From positions 3,534,001 to 3,598,000 of the forward strand of contig NZ_CP073347.1 of NCBI RefSeq assembly GCF_024397915.1: 64,000 nt of DNA. Reading direction: 5' to 3'. Shown here piece after piece: positions 26,581-35,691 of this stretch. This stretch comes from Marinobacterium rhizophilum (GTDB lineage: Bacteria > Pseudomonadota > Gammaproteobacteria > Pseudomonadales > Balneatricaceae). A program made the translations under genes and the position numbers. The stretch's first letter is position 1. Each line of letters begins with the position of its first letter. The notes beneath the pieces were generated by a model. It saw nothing but the letters and a program-made list of their open reading frames with translations, had not been told where the DNA came from and ran no database searches.

Positions 26581-27621
26581 TCAGGGTTCGAACACCTTGT
26601 CGCCCACCGACATGACGTTGGACGCATTCAGTACCAGGCCATAGCTGACCTTGTCGAAAACCTTGAACAGCATCAGCAAGCCGGCCCGCTCGTCCGGCAG
26701 CGCAATGCGTTCACCGGTCACCGGATCCCTGACATTCTCGCCAGTGCGGTAGATCGACATGACATTGCCGGCCTCGACCGAGTCCCGGGCGCCGACATTG
26801 ACAGCCACTGCGTTGTATTGGCCAATTTTGGCGACCCCGCCGAGAACCGACAGGATCAGGCCTTCGGTACCTTCAGGGACCGCCGAGGGATGGAACAGGG
26901 ACTGGATGCGGCTTTCCTCGATCGGCAGTACCCGATCCAGCAAGCGGACCTCTTCCCGGGTCTTGCGCAGATCCAGCGTGATAATGTCATTCTCCTGCGC
27001 CGGAATCGCCGTGTCGGCGATCTTCAGCATTTCATAGCCCAGGAATTCGCCGGTCAGCGGATCACGGTACTCGGTCGCCGGGCGGTACACCGCCTGCAGG
27101 CGCTCATCGGACTTCAGTTCACCGCGGGCATAAACCCGATCGCCGGCACCGGCAATGATGCTGTCATTGCGCCCGCCCACCACGTAGGGTGCGGTATTCA
27201 CAAGGTCTTCATTGGCCACCAGGTGATCCGACAGGAAGGCAATGATGTCCTTCAGCGGAATTGCGGGGATGGCATCATCCAGCGGTGACACCCGGGCCTT
27301 GGGTGTTAACCTGCCTACCCCCGAACGCAGCGACAGCCGCGGCTGGCCATTCACCCAGCTCAGGTAAATGATATCGCCGGGATAAATCAGGTGGGGGTTA
27401 TAGATTTGGGGGTTTACATCCCAGACATCCGGCCATTGCCATGGATGCTGCAGAAAGCGTCCGGAGATATCCCAGAGCGTATCGCCCTTGACAACGACAT
27501 ACTCGGTTGGATAATTCTCACGCAATTGAATTCTGTCTTTTCGCACTTCGGCGTTGGCAACCGAGACGGTGAGGAGAAGCAGACAGGTAAGCAGTCCGCA
27601 CAGCAGTTTCTTCATACCCAA
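26581..27621 (-). CDS. LysM-domain protein (peptidoglycan-binding, exported)
   Basis: 346 residues. Signal peptide (about 1-24, ending SVANA), then a LysM domain at about residues 40-90 (VVKGDTLWDISGRFL, LIYPGDIIYL). A long region without a named domain follows. This is the LysM protein commonly found upstream of dprA and divergent from def in pseudomonads and relatives. Probably envelope-associated; detailed role unknown. The 153-bp spacer to def is a divergent promoter region. Confidence 0.9.
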   Translation of the reverse strand: MGMKKLLCGLLTCLLLLTVSVANAEVRKDRIQLRENYPTEYVVVKGDTLWDISGRFLQHPWQWPDVWDVNPQIYNPHLIYPGDIIYLSWVNGQPRLSLRSGVGRLTPKARVSPLDDAIPAIPLKDIIAFLSDHLVANEDLVNTAPYVVGGRNDSIIAGAGDRVYARGELKSDERLQAVYRPATEYRDPLTGEFLGYEMLKIADTAIPAQENDIITLDLRKTREEVRLLDRVLPIEESRIQSLFHPSAVPEGTEGLILSVLGGVAKIGQYNAVAVNVGARDSVEAGNVMSIYRTGENVRDPVTGERIALPDERAGLLMLFKVFDKVSYGLVLNASNVMSVGDKVFEP

Positions 27622-27774
27622 ATCCCTTGTTAGAACTACCTCAGAACCTTCGCTTTGCCAGTAGGGCCGATGACGTCAGGCGCAATGCAATGAGCGGCGA
27701 TATCAGTATAATAGGCTGATAGCTGAATTTCGCCATCCACGGCTCACATTGAACCCTAGTAATTATCGGACCTC

Positions 27775-28293
27775 ATGGCAAAACTACCGATCCTCGAATT
27801 TCCGGACCCGCGTCTGCGTACCATAGCAGAATCCGTAGAAACGGTGACTGAGAATACTCGTCAGATAATCGACGACATGTTCGAAACCATGTACGACGCA
27901 CCGGGTATCGGTCTGGCCGCGACCCAGGTCAATATCCACCAGCGCATCATCACCATCGATATCTCTGAAGACAGTGACGAGCCGCTGGTGTTGATCAATC
28001 CGACCTTTGAAGTTCTGGACAAGGAACTGGAGCGCATGCAGGAAGGTTGCCTGTCGGTGCCGGGCTTCTATGAGAATGTCGAGAGGCCCAATCATATCCG
28101 CGTCCAGGCGCTGGATCGTGACGGTAACCCGCTCGACTTCGAAGCCCGCGATCTGCTGGCGGTCTGTATCCAGCATGAAATCGACCACCTCGATGGCAAG
28201 CTGTTTGTAGACTACCTGTCGCCGCTCAAGCGTACCCGCATCCGTGGCAAGCTGGAGAAAAAACACCGCCTGGAAGAAACCCAGCCGGTCTGA
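27775..28293 (+). CDS. def: Peptide deformylase
   Basis: 172 residues. Removes the formyl group from nascent N-terminal Met. All three motifs are present: GIGLAATQV, EGCLSVPG (Cys metal ligand) and QHEIDHLDG (two His ligands and the catalytic Glu). First gene of the def-fmt-rsmB-trkA-trkH run. A spacer of 79 bp with two hairpins separates it from fmt. Confidence 0.98.
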   Translation: MAKLPILEFPDPRLRTIAESVETVTENTRQIIDDMFETMYDAPGIGLAATQVNIHQRIITIDISEDSDEPLVLINPTFEVLDKELERMQEGCLSVPGFYENVERPNHIRVQALDRDGNPLDFEARDLLAVCIQHEIDHLDGKLFVDYLSPLKRTRIRGKLEKKHRLEETQPV

Positions 28294-28300
28294 TTTTCCT

Positions 28301-28347
28301 TGGCGTTCGCCAGGCTTGCAGGGGGACGCCTTCACAGCCCCCTGCAA
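28301..28347. other. Two hairpins in the def-fmt spacer
   Basis: The first is TGGCGTTCGCCA (28301-28312). The second has 10-bp arms TTGCAGGGGG (28316-28325) and CCCCCTGCAA (28338-28347) around 12 nt. There is no U-tract after either, so these are more likely a processing, pausing or REP-type element than a full terminator. They separate def from fmt, which are usually cotranscribed. Confidence 0.6.
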
Positions 28348-28372
28348 ATCGATTTCACGAGGGAGCTCCCCG

Positions 28373-29326
28373 ATGCCCGAGCCGCTGAGAATAGTCTTCG
28401 CCGGCACACCCGACTTTGCCGCAGCCAGCCTGCAGGCCCTGTTTGAAACTCACCACGACATCATCGCTGTTTATACTCAGCCCGACCGCCCCGCAGGCCG
28501 CGGCCGCAAGCTCACGCCGAGCCCGGTCAAGCAGCTTGCGCTGGAGCACGGCGTCGCGGTGTTTCAGCCGCTGTCGCTGAAAGACGCCGCAGCCCAGCAG
28601 GCACTCGCAGACCTCAAACCGGACCTTATGATCGTCGCCGCCTATGGCCTGCTGCTGCCCAGGGTGGTGCTCGAGACCCCGCGGCTGGGGTGCATTAACG
28701 TACATGCATCCCTGCTGCCACGCTGGCGCGGCGCGGCGCCCATACACCGCGCACTGCTGGCCGGCGACAGCGAAACCGGCATCACCATCATGCAGATGGA
28801 TGTAGGCCTGGATACCGGCGACATGCTGCTAAAGGCCAGCTGCCCGATCCTGCCCGAGGACAACAGCGGCGTACTGCATGACCGCCTGGCGGCGCTGGGT
28901 GCCAGCACCCTGGTACAAAGCCTGGTCGCCATCCAGAACGGCAGCTGCGACCGCGAAGTCCAGGACAATGACCAGGCCTGCTATGCCCACAAGCTTGAAA
29001 AGCAGGAAGGCAATATCGACTGGCAGCAGAGTGCCGACTATCTGGCCCGCCAGGTACGGGGACTGGCACCCTGGCCGGTCGCCTTTACCCAGCTCGACGG
29101 CACGACCCTGCGCATCTGGGCTGCCAGCGCACTGGACACCCCCAGCGACGCGGCCCCCGGCACCCTGATTGCCGCGGACAAAACGGGCATCAGCGTTGCG
29201 TGCGGGCAGGGCGTACTGCGCCTTACCCGAGTGCAACTGCCCGGCGGGACCCCACTCAACAGTGCAGACATTATGAATTCCCGGCGCGACAGCTTTCGCC
29301 TGGGCACGAGGCTTGGAGCCGCATGA
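28373..29326 (+). CDS. fmt: Methionyl-tRNA formyltransferase
   Basis: 317 residues from the ATG at 28373, which has GGGAG upstream; the longer frame from 28244 overlaps def. Formylates initiator Met-tRNA using 10-formyl-tetrahydrofolate. Motifs: FAGTPDFAA at the N-terminus, HASLLPRWRGAAPIHRAL with the catalytic Asn/His region, and MDVGLDTGDML. The C-terminal tRNA-binding OB domain is complete. Stop overlaps rsmB (ATGA). Confidence 0.98.
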   Translation: MPEPLRIVFAGTPDFAAASLQALFETHHDIIAVYTQPDRPAGRGRKLTPSPVKQLALEHGVAVFQPLSLKDAAAQQALADLKPDLMIVAAYGLLLPRVVLETPRLGCINVHASLLPRWRGAAPIHRALLAGDSETGITIMQMDVGLDTGDMLLKASCPILPEDNSGVLHDRLAALGASTLVQSLVAIQNGSCDREVQDNDQACYAHKLEKQEGNIDWQQSADYLARQVRGLAPWPVAFTQLDGTTLRIWAASALDTPSDAAPGTLIAADKTGISVACGQGVLRLTRVQLPGGTPLNSADIMNSRRDSFRLGTRLGAA

Positions 29327-30621
29327 ACCTTAGAACACTGGCCGCTCAAACACTGGCCCCTCTGCTGCAGCATCGCGGTTCCCTCAACGCCACGCTCCCC
29401 ACCTCGCTGTACACCTGCGTTCCCAGAGATCGCGCGCTGTTGCAACAGCTGTGCTACGGCACCATGCGATTCGAGCCCAGGCTTGCCCTGATCGCCGATC
29501 ACCTGCTGCAGAAACCGTTTCGCGACAAGGATGCCGATCTGCAGGCGCTGGTGCTGCTCGGGCTCTACCAGCTCGACCAGACCCGCATTGCCGACCACGC
29601 CGCCATCAGCGAAACCGTGGATGCGACTGAGGACCTGAACAAGAACTGGGCCCGAGGCCTGGTCAACGCCGTGCTGCGCCGTTTTCAGCGCGAGCGCGAC
29701 AGCATCATGGAAACGCTGGGCGACAACCCGCGCCTGCAGTACAACCATCCCGACTGGATGATCGGCAAGTTGCAGCAGAACTGGCCCGACCACTGGCCCC
29801 AGATCATGCTGGCCAACGATCAGCCCGCGCCCATGACGCTGCGACTCAACACCCGCCAAAGCAGCCGCGAAGCCTACCTTGAGCAGCTCTACATTGCCGG
29901 TATCGAAGCGACTCCCGGCACCTTCGCCGACACCGCCATCTACCTCACCCAGGCCTGCGATGTCACCGAGTTGCCGGGCTTTGATGAAGGCCTGGTCAGT
30001 GTGCAGGATGAAGCGGCCCAGCTGTCGGCCTCCCTGCTCGACCTCAAGCCCGGTCAGCGCGTACTGGATGCCTGTGCGGCTCCCGGTGGCAAGCTGTGTC
30101 ACCTGCTGGAGCACGAACCGGCGCTGGCGTACGTGGAAGCGGTGGAGCTGGATTCGCGCCGTGCCGAGCGCATCAAGCAGAACCTGCAACGGCTCAACCT
30201 GAGCTGCACCCTGACCCAGGGCGATGCCTCGAGCGACAGCTGGTGGGACGGTCAAAGCTACGACCGCATCCTGATCGACGCGCCCTGCAGCGCCACCGGC
30301 GTCATTCGCCGCCACCCGGACATCAAGTACCTGCGCCGCAACGAGGACCTGAAGCGCCTGGCGGACCTGCAGCTGGCCATTCTGGAAAACTGCTGGAACA
30401 TGCTCAGCCCCGGCGGCAAGCTGCTCTATGCAACCTGTTCCGTCTTCCCGCAGGAAAACGAACGCCTGCTGGCTCGCTTTATCAAGGCGCGCCCCGAAGT
30501 GCAGCACCTGCCCATTGAGGCGGACTGGGGCCATGGGAGGCCGCTGGGGCGCCAGCTGTTCCCGCAGCCGGATGGACACGACGGTTTTTACTACGCTGTA
30601 CTCGAGAAACCCGCCAACTAA
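29323..30621 (+). CDS. rsmB: 16S rRNA m5C967 methyltransferase
   Basis: 432 residues from the ATG overlapping the fmt stop. An N-terminal NusB-like RNA-binding domain (about 1-140) is followed by a SAM-dependent methyltransferase with DACAAPGGK (SAM loop), the first catalytic Cys in DAPCSATGVIRRHPD, and the second in YATCSVFPQENE. Methylates C967 of 16S rRNA. An upstream extension of the frame to 29200 lies inside fmt and is not coding. Confidence 0.97.
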   Translation: MNLRTLAAQTLAPLLQHRGSLNATLPTSLYTCVPRDRALLQQLCYGTMRFEPRLALIADHLLQKPFRDKDADLQALVLLGLYQLDQTRIADHAAISETVDATEDLNKNWARGLVNAVLRRFQRERDSIMETLGDNPRLQYNHPDWMIGKLQQNWPDHWPQIMLANDQPAPMTLRLNTRQSSREAYLEQLYIAGIEATPGTFADTAIYLTQACDVTELPGFDEGLVSVQDEAAQLSASLLDLKPGQRVLDACAAPGGKLCHLLEHEPALAYVEAVELDSRRAERIKQNLQRLNLSCTLTQGDASSDSWWDGQSYDRILIDAPCSATGVIRRHPDIKYLRRNEDLKRLADLQLAILENCWNMLSPGGKLLYATCSVFPQENERLLARFIKARPEVQHLPIEADWGHGRPLGRQLFPQPDGHDGFYYAVLEKPAN

Positions 30622-30643
30622 TCCGGGCAGACCCTGCTGACCT

Positions 30644-32020
30644 ATGAAAATCATCCTACTGGGCGCCGGCCAGGTTGGCGGCACTCTGGCTGAAAACCTC
30701 GCCATCGAAGCCAACGACATCACCATCGTCGATACCGACAGTGCGCGCCTGCGCGAGCTGCAGGATCGGCTGGATATCCGCACCATCGAAGGCAAGGCCT
30801 CCTACCCCAGCGTGCTGGAGCGCGCCGGGGCCCGGGACGCCGACATGCTGATCGCCGTCACCAACAGTGACGAAGTCAACATGATCGCCTGCCAGCTGGC
30901 CCACACCCTGTTCAGTACCCCGACCAAGATCGCCCGCGTGCGCGAGCACGACTACCTGCGCAAGGAAGGGGAGATTTTCAAGAATCAGGCCATTCCGGTG
31001 GACGTGCTGATCAGCCCGGAGCAGCTCGTCACCCAGCATATCCAGCGGCTGATTCAGCACCCGGGCGCGCTGCAGGTGCTGGACTTTGCCGAGGGTCAGG
31101 CCCAGCTGGTCGCCGTCAAGGCGTATTACGGCGGCCCGCTGGTCGGGCGCGAAATATCCTATCTGCGCACGCACATGCCCGCCGTGGACACCCGTGTGGC
31201 GGCCATTTTCCGCCAGGACAGGCCCATCATCCCGCAGGGGAACACGGTCATCGAGGCCGACGACGAGGTGTTCTTTATTGCCGCACGGCGCGATATCCGT
31301 GCGGTCATGAGCGAACTGCGCCGGCTCGACAACCCCTACAAGCGGCTGATCATCGCCGGCGGCGGCAATATCGGCGCCCGCCTGGCGGCCAACATCGAAA
31401 ACCAGTTCCAGGTGAAGATCATCGAGCGCGGCATCCAGCGCTGTAATGCCCTGGCCAAGAGCCTTGAGAACACCATCGTGCTGCACGGCAGCGCCTCGGA
31501 CCGCGACCTGCTGATCGAGGAAAATATCGAGGACACCGACGTTTTCCTCGCCCTGACCAACGACGACGAAGCCAATATCATGGCCTCGATGCTGGCCAAG
31601 CGCCTGGGTGCGCGCACCGTCATGACGCTGATCAACAACCCGGCCTATGTCGACCTGGTGCAGGGTGGCGTGATCGATATCGCCATTTCACCACAGCAGA
31701 CCACCATCAGTGCCTTGCTGACCCATGTTCGCCGAGGCGATGTGGCCGCCGTGCACGCGCTGCGCCGCGGCGCCGCCGAAGCCATCGAGGCGGTTGCCCA
31801 TGGCGACAAGCGCAGCTCCAAGGTCGTCGGCAAGGCCATCGAGGATATCGACCTTCCACCCGGCACGACCATTGGCGCCATCGTGCGTAACGACGAGGTA
31901 CTGATCGCCCACGATGATGTCGTGATCGAGAACGGCGACCACGTCATTCTGTTCCTGGTAGACAAGCGCCGCATCCGCGATGTGGAGCGCCTGTTCCAGG
32001 TTGGTCTCGCCTTTTTCTGA
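30644..32020 (+). CDS. trkA: TrkA, NAD-binding regulator of the Trk potassium transporter
   Basis: 458 residues in the usual duplicated form: two TrkA-N (RCK) Rossmann domains with GAGQVGGTLAENL near residue 6 and GGGNIGARLAAN near residue 236, each followed by a TrkA-C domain. A cytoplasmic protein that gates TrkH in response to NAD(H)/ATP. Lies 22 bp after rsmB and 14 bp before trkH. Confidence 0.97.
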   Translation: MKIILLGAGQVGGTLAENLAIEANDITIVDTDSARLRELQDRLDIRTIEGKASYPSVLERAGARDADMLIAVTNSDEVNMIACQLAHTLFSTPTKIARVREHDYLRKEGEIFKNQAIPVDVLISPEQLVTQHIQRLIQHPGALQVLDFAEGQAQLVAVKAYYGGPLVGREISYLRTHMPAVDTRVAAIFRQDRPIIPQGNTVIEADDEVFFIAARRDIRAVMSELRRLDNPYKRLIIAGGGNIGARLAANIENQFQVKIIERGIQRCNALAKSLENTIVLHGSASDRDLLIEENIEDTDVFLALTNDDEANIMASMLAKRLGARTVMTLINNPAYVDLVQGGVIDIAISPQQTTISALLTHVRRGDVAAVHALRRGAAEAIEAVAHGDKRSSKVVGKAIEDIDLPPGTTIGAIVRNDEVLIAHDDVVIENGDHVILFLVDKRRIRDVERLFQVGLAFF

Positions 32021-32034
32021 GCGGCAGCCACCCT

Positions 32035-33483
32035 ATGCGCTATAGAGTCATACTAAAAATTCTCGGCATTCTGCTGATGATCTTCAGCATCACCATGTTG
32101 CCGGCGCTGCTGGTGTCCTATATCTACGAAGACGGGGCCCATAAGGCCTTTATGGCTGGTTTTGCGATTACCCTGCTGACCGGCTTTTTCCTCTGGCTGC
32201 CCGTATACCGGGTACGGGAAGACCTGCGTACCCGCGACGGCTTCCTGATCACCGTGCTGTTCTGGACCGTGCTGGGGCTGTTCGGGGCCGTGCCGCTGAT
32301 GTTGGCGGACTACCCCCATCTGCGCATTGTGGATGCCGTGTTCGAGTCCGTGTCGGGGCTGACCACCACCGGCGCCACTGTGATGACGGGCATCGACTGG
32401 CTGCCCAACTCGATTCTGTTTTATCGCCAGCAACTGCAATGGCTCGGTGGCATGGGTATCATCGTGCTGGCCGTGGCGATACTGCCGATGCTGGGCATTG
32501 GTGGCATGCAGCTGTACCGGGCCGAAACGCCCGGGCCGGTGAAGGATTCAAAACTGACACCGCGCATCACCGAAACCGCCAAGGCTCTCTGGTATATCTA
32601 CCTGTCACTCACGGTACTCTGCGCCCTGGGATACTGGCTGGCGGGCATGACGGTATTCGATGCCATCGCCCACAGTTTTTCGACCGTTGCCATCGGCGGC
32701 TTTTCGACCCACGATGCCAGCATCGGTCACTTCAACAGCCCGGTTATCGAAAGCATCGCGATCTTTTTCATGCTCGTGTCGGGGGTCAACTTCGGGCTGC
32801 ACTTTTTCGCCTGGCGCCAGCGTTCCATTGGCCACTATTTCCAGGACCCGGAATTTCGCTTCTACCTGACCCTGCTCGGTGGCACGGCCCTGGTGACCTT
32901 TATGGTACTGGCGTTGACCCAGACCTATGCCGTCAATGAAGCGCTGCGCCGCTCCGTGTTCATGGTGGTTTCCATCGCCACCACCACCGGGTTTTCCACG
33001 GCCGACTTCGCCAACTGGCCGGTCATGCTGCCGTTCCTGCTGTTCGTGACGGCCTTTGCCGGCGGCTGCGCGGCCTCCACCGGGGGCGGCATGAAGGTCA
33101 TCCGCATTCTGCTGATCCTGAAGCAGGGCTATCGCGAAATTCAGCGCCTGGTGCACCCCAGCGCGATCATTTCGGTCAAGGTCGGCAACAGGCCCATCTC
33201 GGATCGGGTGCTGGAGGCGGTATGGGGCTTTTTCTCGGTCTACCTGCTGGTCTTTGTGCTGATGCTCATCGCTCTGCTGGGTACAGGGCTGGATCAGGTT
33301 ACCGCCTGGTCGGCGGTGGGCGCCACGCTCAACAACCTGGGCCCGGGCCTGGGGGACGTTGCGGTCCACTTCGGCGACCTGAACGACACCGCCAAATGGA
33401 TCCTGTGCTTTGCCATGCTGCTCGGGCGCCTTGAAGTGTTCACCCTGCTGGTGCTCTTTACCCCCATTTTCTGGCGCCGCTAA
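32035..33483 (+). CDS. trkH: TrkH, potassium-translocating subunit
   Basis: 482 residues, with four pore-loop/helix repeats of the TrkH/KtrB type (for example SVSGLTTTGATV and STVAIGGFSTH, filter-like glycines). Ends in TLLVLFTPIFWRR. The last 107 bp (33377-33483) are the first copy of a tail that recurs three more times downstream, plus a decayed remnant. The present 3' end may therefore have been replaced by a related allele. Works with TrkA in K+ uptake. Confidence 0.96.
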   Translation: MRYRVILKILGILLMIFSITMLPALLVSYIYEDGAHKAFMAGFAITLLTGFFLWLPVYRVREDLRTRDGFLITVLFWTVLGLFGAVPLMLADYPHLRIVDAVFESVSGLTTTGATVMTGIDWLPNSILFYRQQLQWLGGMGIIVLAVAILPMLGIGGMQLYRAETPGPVKDSKLTPRITETAKALWYIYLSLTVLCALGYWLAGMTVFDAIAHSFSTVAIGGFSTHDASIGHFNSPVIESIAIFFMLVSGVNFGLHFFAWRQRSIGHYFQDPEFRFYLTLLGGTALVTFMVLALTQTYAVNEALRRSVFMVVSIATTTGFSTADFANWPVMLPFLLFVTAFAGGCAASTGGGMKVIRILLILKQGYREIQRLVHPSAIISVKVGNRPISDRVLEAVWGFFSVYLLVFVLMLIALLGTGLDQVTAWSAVGATLNNLGPGLGDVAVHFGDLNDTAKWILCFAMLLGRLEVFTLLVLFTPIFWRR

Positions 33484-33690
33484 ACCGAACGACGGCGACC
33501 CGAAAAGGGCACGCCGTCGCAGTTCGCAACCAGACCCATGCAGCCCTCAGTCTCAGCCATAGCGCCGTGGCCGCCCCTCGGGGCGGCGGCTAAAGCGGCG
33601 ACACTCCCACGGGTACTGGCTCGGCAGGGCGCGTACACAGGCCTCCACCGAGCGGTTCATGGCCGCAGCAGCCTGTTCCAGATTCCGGCA
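33377..33690. repeat. Tandem repeat unit 1 (trkH 3' end + spacer + acyltransferase 3' end), 314 bp
   Basis: Contains the last 107 bp of the functional trkH, a spacer with a GC hairpin (GACGGCG ... CGCCGTC around CCC-GAAAA-GGG), and then in reverse orientation a 3' end of an LpxL-type acyltransferase gene (from about 33553 to 33688, coding for a tail ending RRPEGRPRRYG). The acyltransferase tail then joins directly to the next trkH tail. Confidence 0.92.
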
Positions 33691-34007
33691 ACCTGAACGA
33701 CACCGCCAAATGGATCCTGTGCTTCGCCATGCTGCTCGGGCGCTTTGAAGTGTTCACCCTGCTGGTGCTCTTTACCCCCATTTTCTGGCGCCGCTAAACC
33801 GAACGACGGCGGCCCGAAAGGGGCACGCCGCCGCAGGTCGCAGCCAGACCCATGCAGCCCTCAGTCTCAGCCATAGCGCCGTGGCCGCCCCCCCTCGGGG
33901 CGGCGGCTAAAGCGGCGACACTCCCACGGGTACTGGCTCGACAGGGCGCGCACACAGGCCTCCACCGAGCGGTTCATGGCCGCAGCAGCCTGTTCCAGAT
34001 TCCGGCA
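33691..34007. repeat. Tandem repeat unit 2, 317 bp
   Basis: Same structure as unit 1. The trkH tail differs from unit 1 by two substitutions (one synonymous, one Leu to Phe). The acyltransferase tail has a 3-bp in-frame expansion of a C run (33888 region). It has no start codon or upstream part for either gene, so neither tail can be expressed as a whole protein. Confidence 0.92.
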
Positions 34008-34321
34008 ACCTGAACGACACCGCCAAATGGATCCTGTGCTTTGCCATGCTGCTCGGTCGCCTTGAAGTGTTCACCCTGCTGGTACTCTTCACCCCCATTT
34101 TCTGGCGCCGCTAAACCGAACGACGGCGACCCGAAAGGGGCACGCCGTCACAGTTCGCAACCAGACCCATGCAGCCCTCAGTCTCAGCCATAGCGCCGTG
34201 GCTGCCCCTCGGGGCGGCGGCTAAAGCGGCGACACTCCCACGGGTACTGGCTCGGCAGGGCGCACACACAGGCCTCCACCGAGCGGTTCATGGCCGCAGC
34301 AGCCTGTTCCAGATTCCGGCG
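34008..34321. repeat. Tandem repeat unit 3, 314 bp
   Basis: Same structure. The trkH tail carries three substitutions relative to unit 1 (GGG to GGT, GTG to GTA, TTT to TTC), all synonymous in the trkH frame. The acyltransferase tail keeps its frame. Confidence 0.92.
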
Positions 34322-34578
34322 ACCTGAACGACACCGCCAAATGGATCCTGTGCTTTGCCATGCTGCTCGGGCGCCTTGAAGTGTTCACCCTGCTGGTGCT
34401 CTTTACCCCTATTTTCTGGCGCCGCTAAACCGAACGACGGCGGCCCGAAAGGGGCACGCCGTCGCAGGTCGCAACCAGACCCATGCAGCCCTCAGTCTCA
34501 GCCATAGCGCCGTGGCCGCCCCCCTCAGGGCGGCGGCTAAAGCGGCGGTATTCCCACGGGTACTGGCTCGGCAGGGCG
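34322..34578. repeat. Tandem repeat unit 4, truncated
   Basis: The trkH tail differs from unit 1 by one synonymous change (CCC to CCT). The acyltransferase tail has a +2 expansion of the C run, so its frame is broken. It ends abruptly at GGGCG (34574-34578), where it is fused to a different trkH tail; GGGCG occurs at both parental sequences and is a likely microhomology junction. Confidence 0.88.
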
Positions 34579-34643
34579 TCTTGAACTGTTCACACTGCTG
34601 GTGCTCTTTATCTTTACCCCCCATTTTTCTGGCGGCGCTGAGG
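34579..34643 (+). pseudogene. Decayed remnant of a second trkH 3' end
   Basis: This stretch aligns with the last ~60 bp of trkH but is more diverged than units 1-4. After removing a tandem TCTTTA duplication and one extra base in each of two homopolymers (C and T runs), it would read LELFTLLVLFTPIFWRR with a TGA stop. It directly precedes the true acyltransferase 3' end. It is best explained as the original (resident) trkH terminus left behind after another allele took its place. Confidence 0.65.
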
Positions 34644-34659
34644 CCAACGGCTCCCACAC

Positions 34660-35553
34660 TCAGTCATAGCGCCGCGGCTGCCCCTCGGGACGGCGACTGA
34701 AACGGCGGTATTCCCATTGATATTGGCTGGGAAGGGCACGTACGCAGGCCTCCACCGAGCGGTTCATGGCCGCAGCAGCCTGTTCCAGGTCCGGATTATC
34801 CAGGCCGGCCTCGGCTTCGCGAAAATAAATCTCGAAGCCCGCACCGTCGGCCAGCCGTTCGGCATAGCCGCAGATAACCCGGGCTTTGGTCTGGCGGGCA
34901 AGCTGGGGCAGCAGTTTCATGGTCAGGGCATCAACCCCGAAGAAGGGCGCAAACACGCCGCCTTGCTCGTCCGGTTCCTGGTCCGGCAGGATCCCCACCA
35001 TCTCGGTGCGCTTGAGCGCCTTCATCACCATACGCACGCCGGAGGCATTCGCCGGCGCCATGCGGGTTCCCAGGCGCGCGCGCATGCGCTTGATCAGGTC
35101 ATCCATCAGTTTCAGTTGCGGCGGTTTGTACATGGCGGTGAAGGGATAGCGCTTGGACAGATACAGGTTCAGCACCTCCCAGTTACCCAGGTGCGGCGCG
35201 ATGAGGATGATGCCCCGGCCTGATGCCAGGGTTTCTGTGATCAGCGACTCGCCGTTGACCGCCCGAATATTTTTCAGTGTGCGCTCGGGGGACCAGAGCC
35301 AGGACATGCCCATTTCCGCCATGGAGCGCCCGGTTTCTACCAGGCTGTCTTCTATCAGCGCATCCTGGGCTGTCGCGTCGAGCTCGGGGAAACACAGCTC
35401 GATATTGCGCCGGGTATTGCTCGCCAGCTTGCCCGCAGGGTCCTTCGACTGCCGGCGACCAAACCAGCCTCCCAGTGACTGCGCCCACTTGAGCGGCAGC
35501 AGCGCCAGCACACCCAATACCAGTATGGCTAAAACCGCTTTCACTTTATCCAA
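34660..35553 (-). CDS. LpxL/HtrB-family lysophospholipid (lipid A) acyltransferase
   Basis: 297 residues. One N-terminal membrane anchor (about 5-24), then the acyltransferase domain with HLGNWE (HX4E catalytic motif) near residue 120, plus the downstream ILPDQEP and FFG segments of this family. Likely transfers an acyl chain to a lipid A precursor or a related lipid. The start is a TTG in a poor context, so the true N-terminus may differ by a few codons. Its last ~130 bp are repeated upstream in diverged form (33.5-34.6 kb). The true tail ends RRYD, the copies RRYG. Confidence 0.88.
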   Translation of the reverse strand: MDKVKAVLAILVLGVLALLPLKWAQSLGGWFGRRQSKDPAGKLASNTRRNIELCFPELDATAQDALIEDSLVETGRSMAEMGMSWLWSPERTLKNIRAVNGESLITETLASGRGIILIAPHLGNWEVLNLYLSKRYPFTAMYKPPQLKLMDDLIKRMRARLGTRMAPANASGVRMVMKALKRTEMVGILPDQEPDEQGGVFAPFFGVDALTMKLLPQLARQTKARVICGYAERLADGAGFEIYFREAEAGLDNPDLEQAAAAMNRSVEACVRALPSQYQWEYRRFSRRPEGQPRRYD

Positions 35554-35652
35554 TGCAATGCCCGTCCACAGCCCTGTTTGCCAAGTTGCACAGTATATCG
35601 AATTTCCCGCAGGCTCTGGTGGCCTCGAACCTCGGACGCGTCGCTTTTCGTG

Positions 35653-35658
35653 TATAAT
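35653..35658 (+). promoter_or_regulatory. Probable -10 element for glyQS
   Basis: A perfect TATAAT about 34 bp before the glyQ ATG. The -35 at the expected distance (CCTCGG) is weak, so the promoter may need an activator or another start. It lies in the 138-bp divergent spacer between the acyltransferase and glyQ. Confidence 0.5.
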
Positions 35659-35691
35659 TTCGCTCTAATTTTGGCCAACCGACTATTAAAG

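Noticed and set aside
29038..30795. 585-codon minus-strand frame over rsmB
   Set aside because: Antisense of rsmB and fmt, both with catalytic motifs.
33590..34098. Two 63-codon minus-strand frames with almost the same sequence
   Set aside because: They are a by-product of the tandem repeat units and run in a non-coding frame across the trkH tail.
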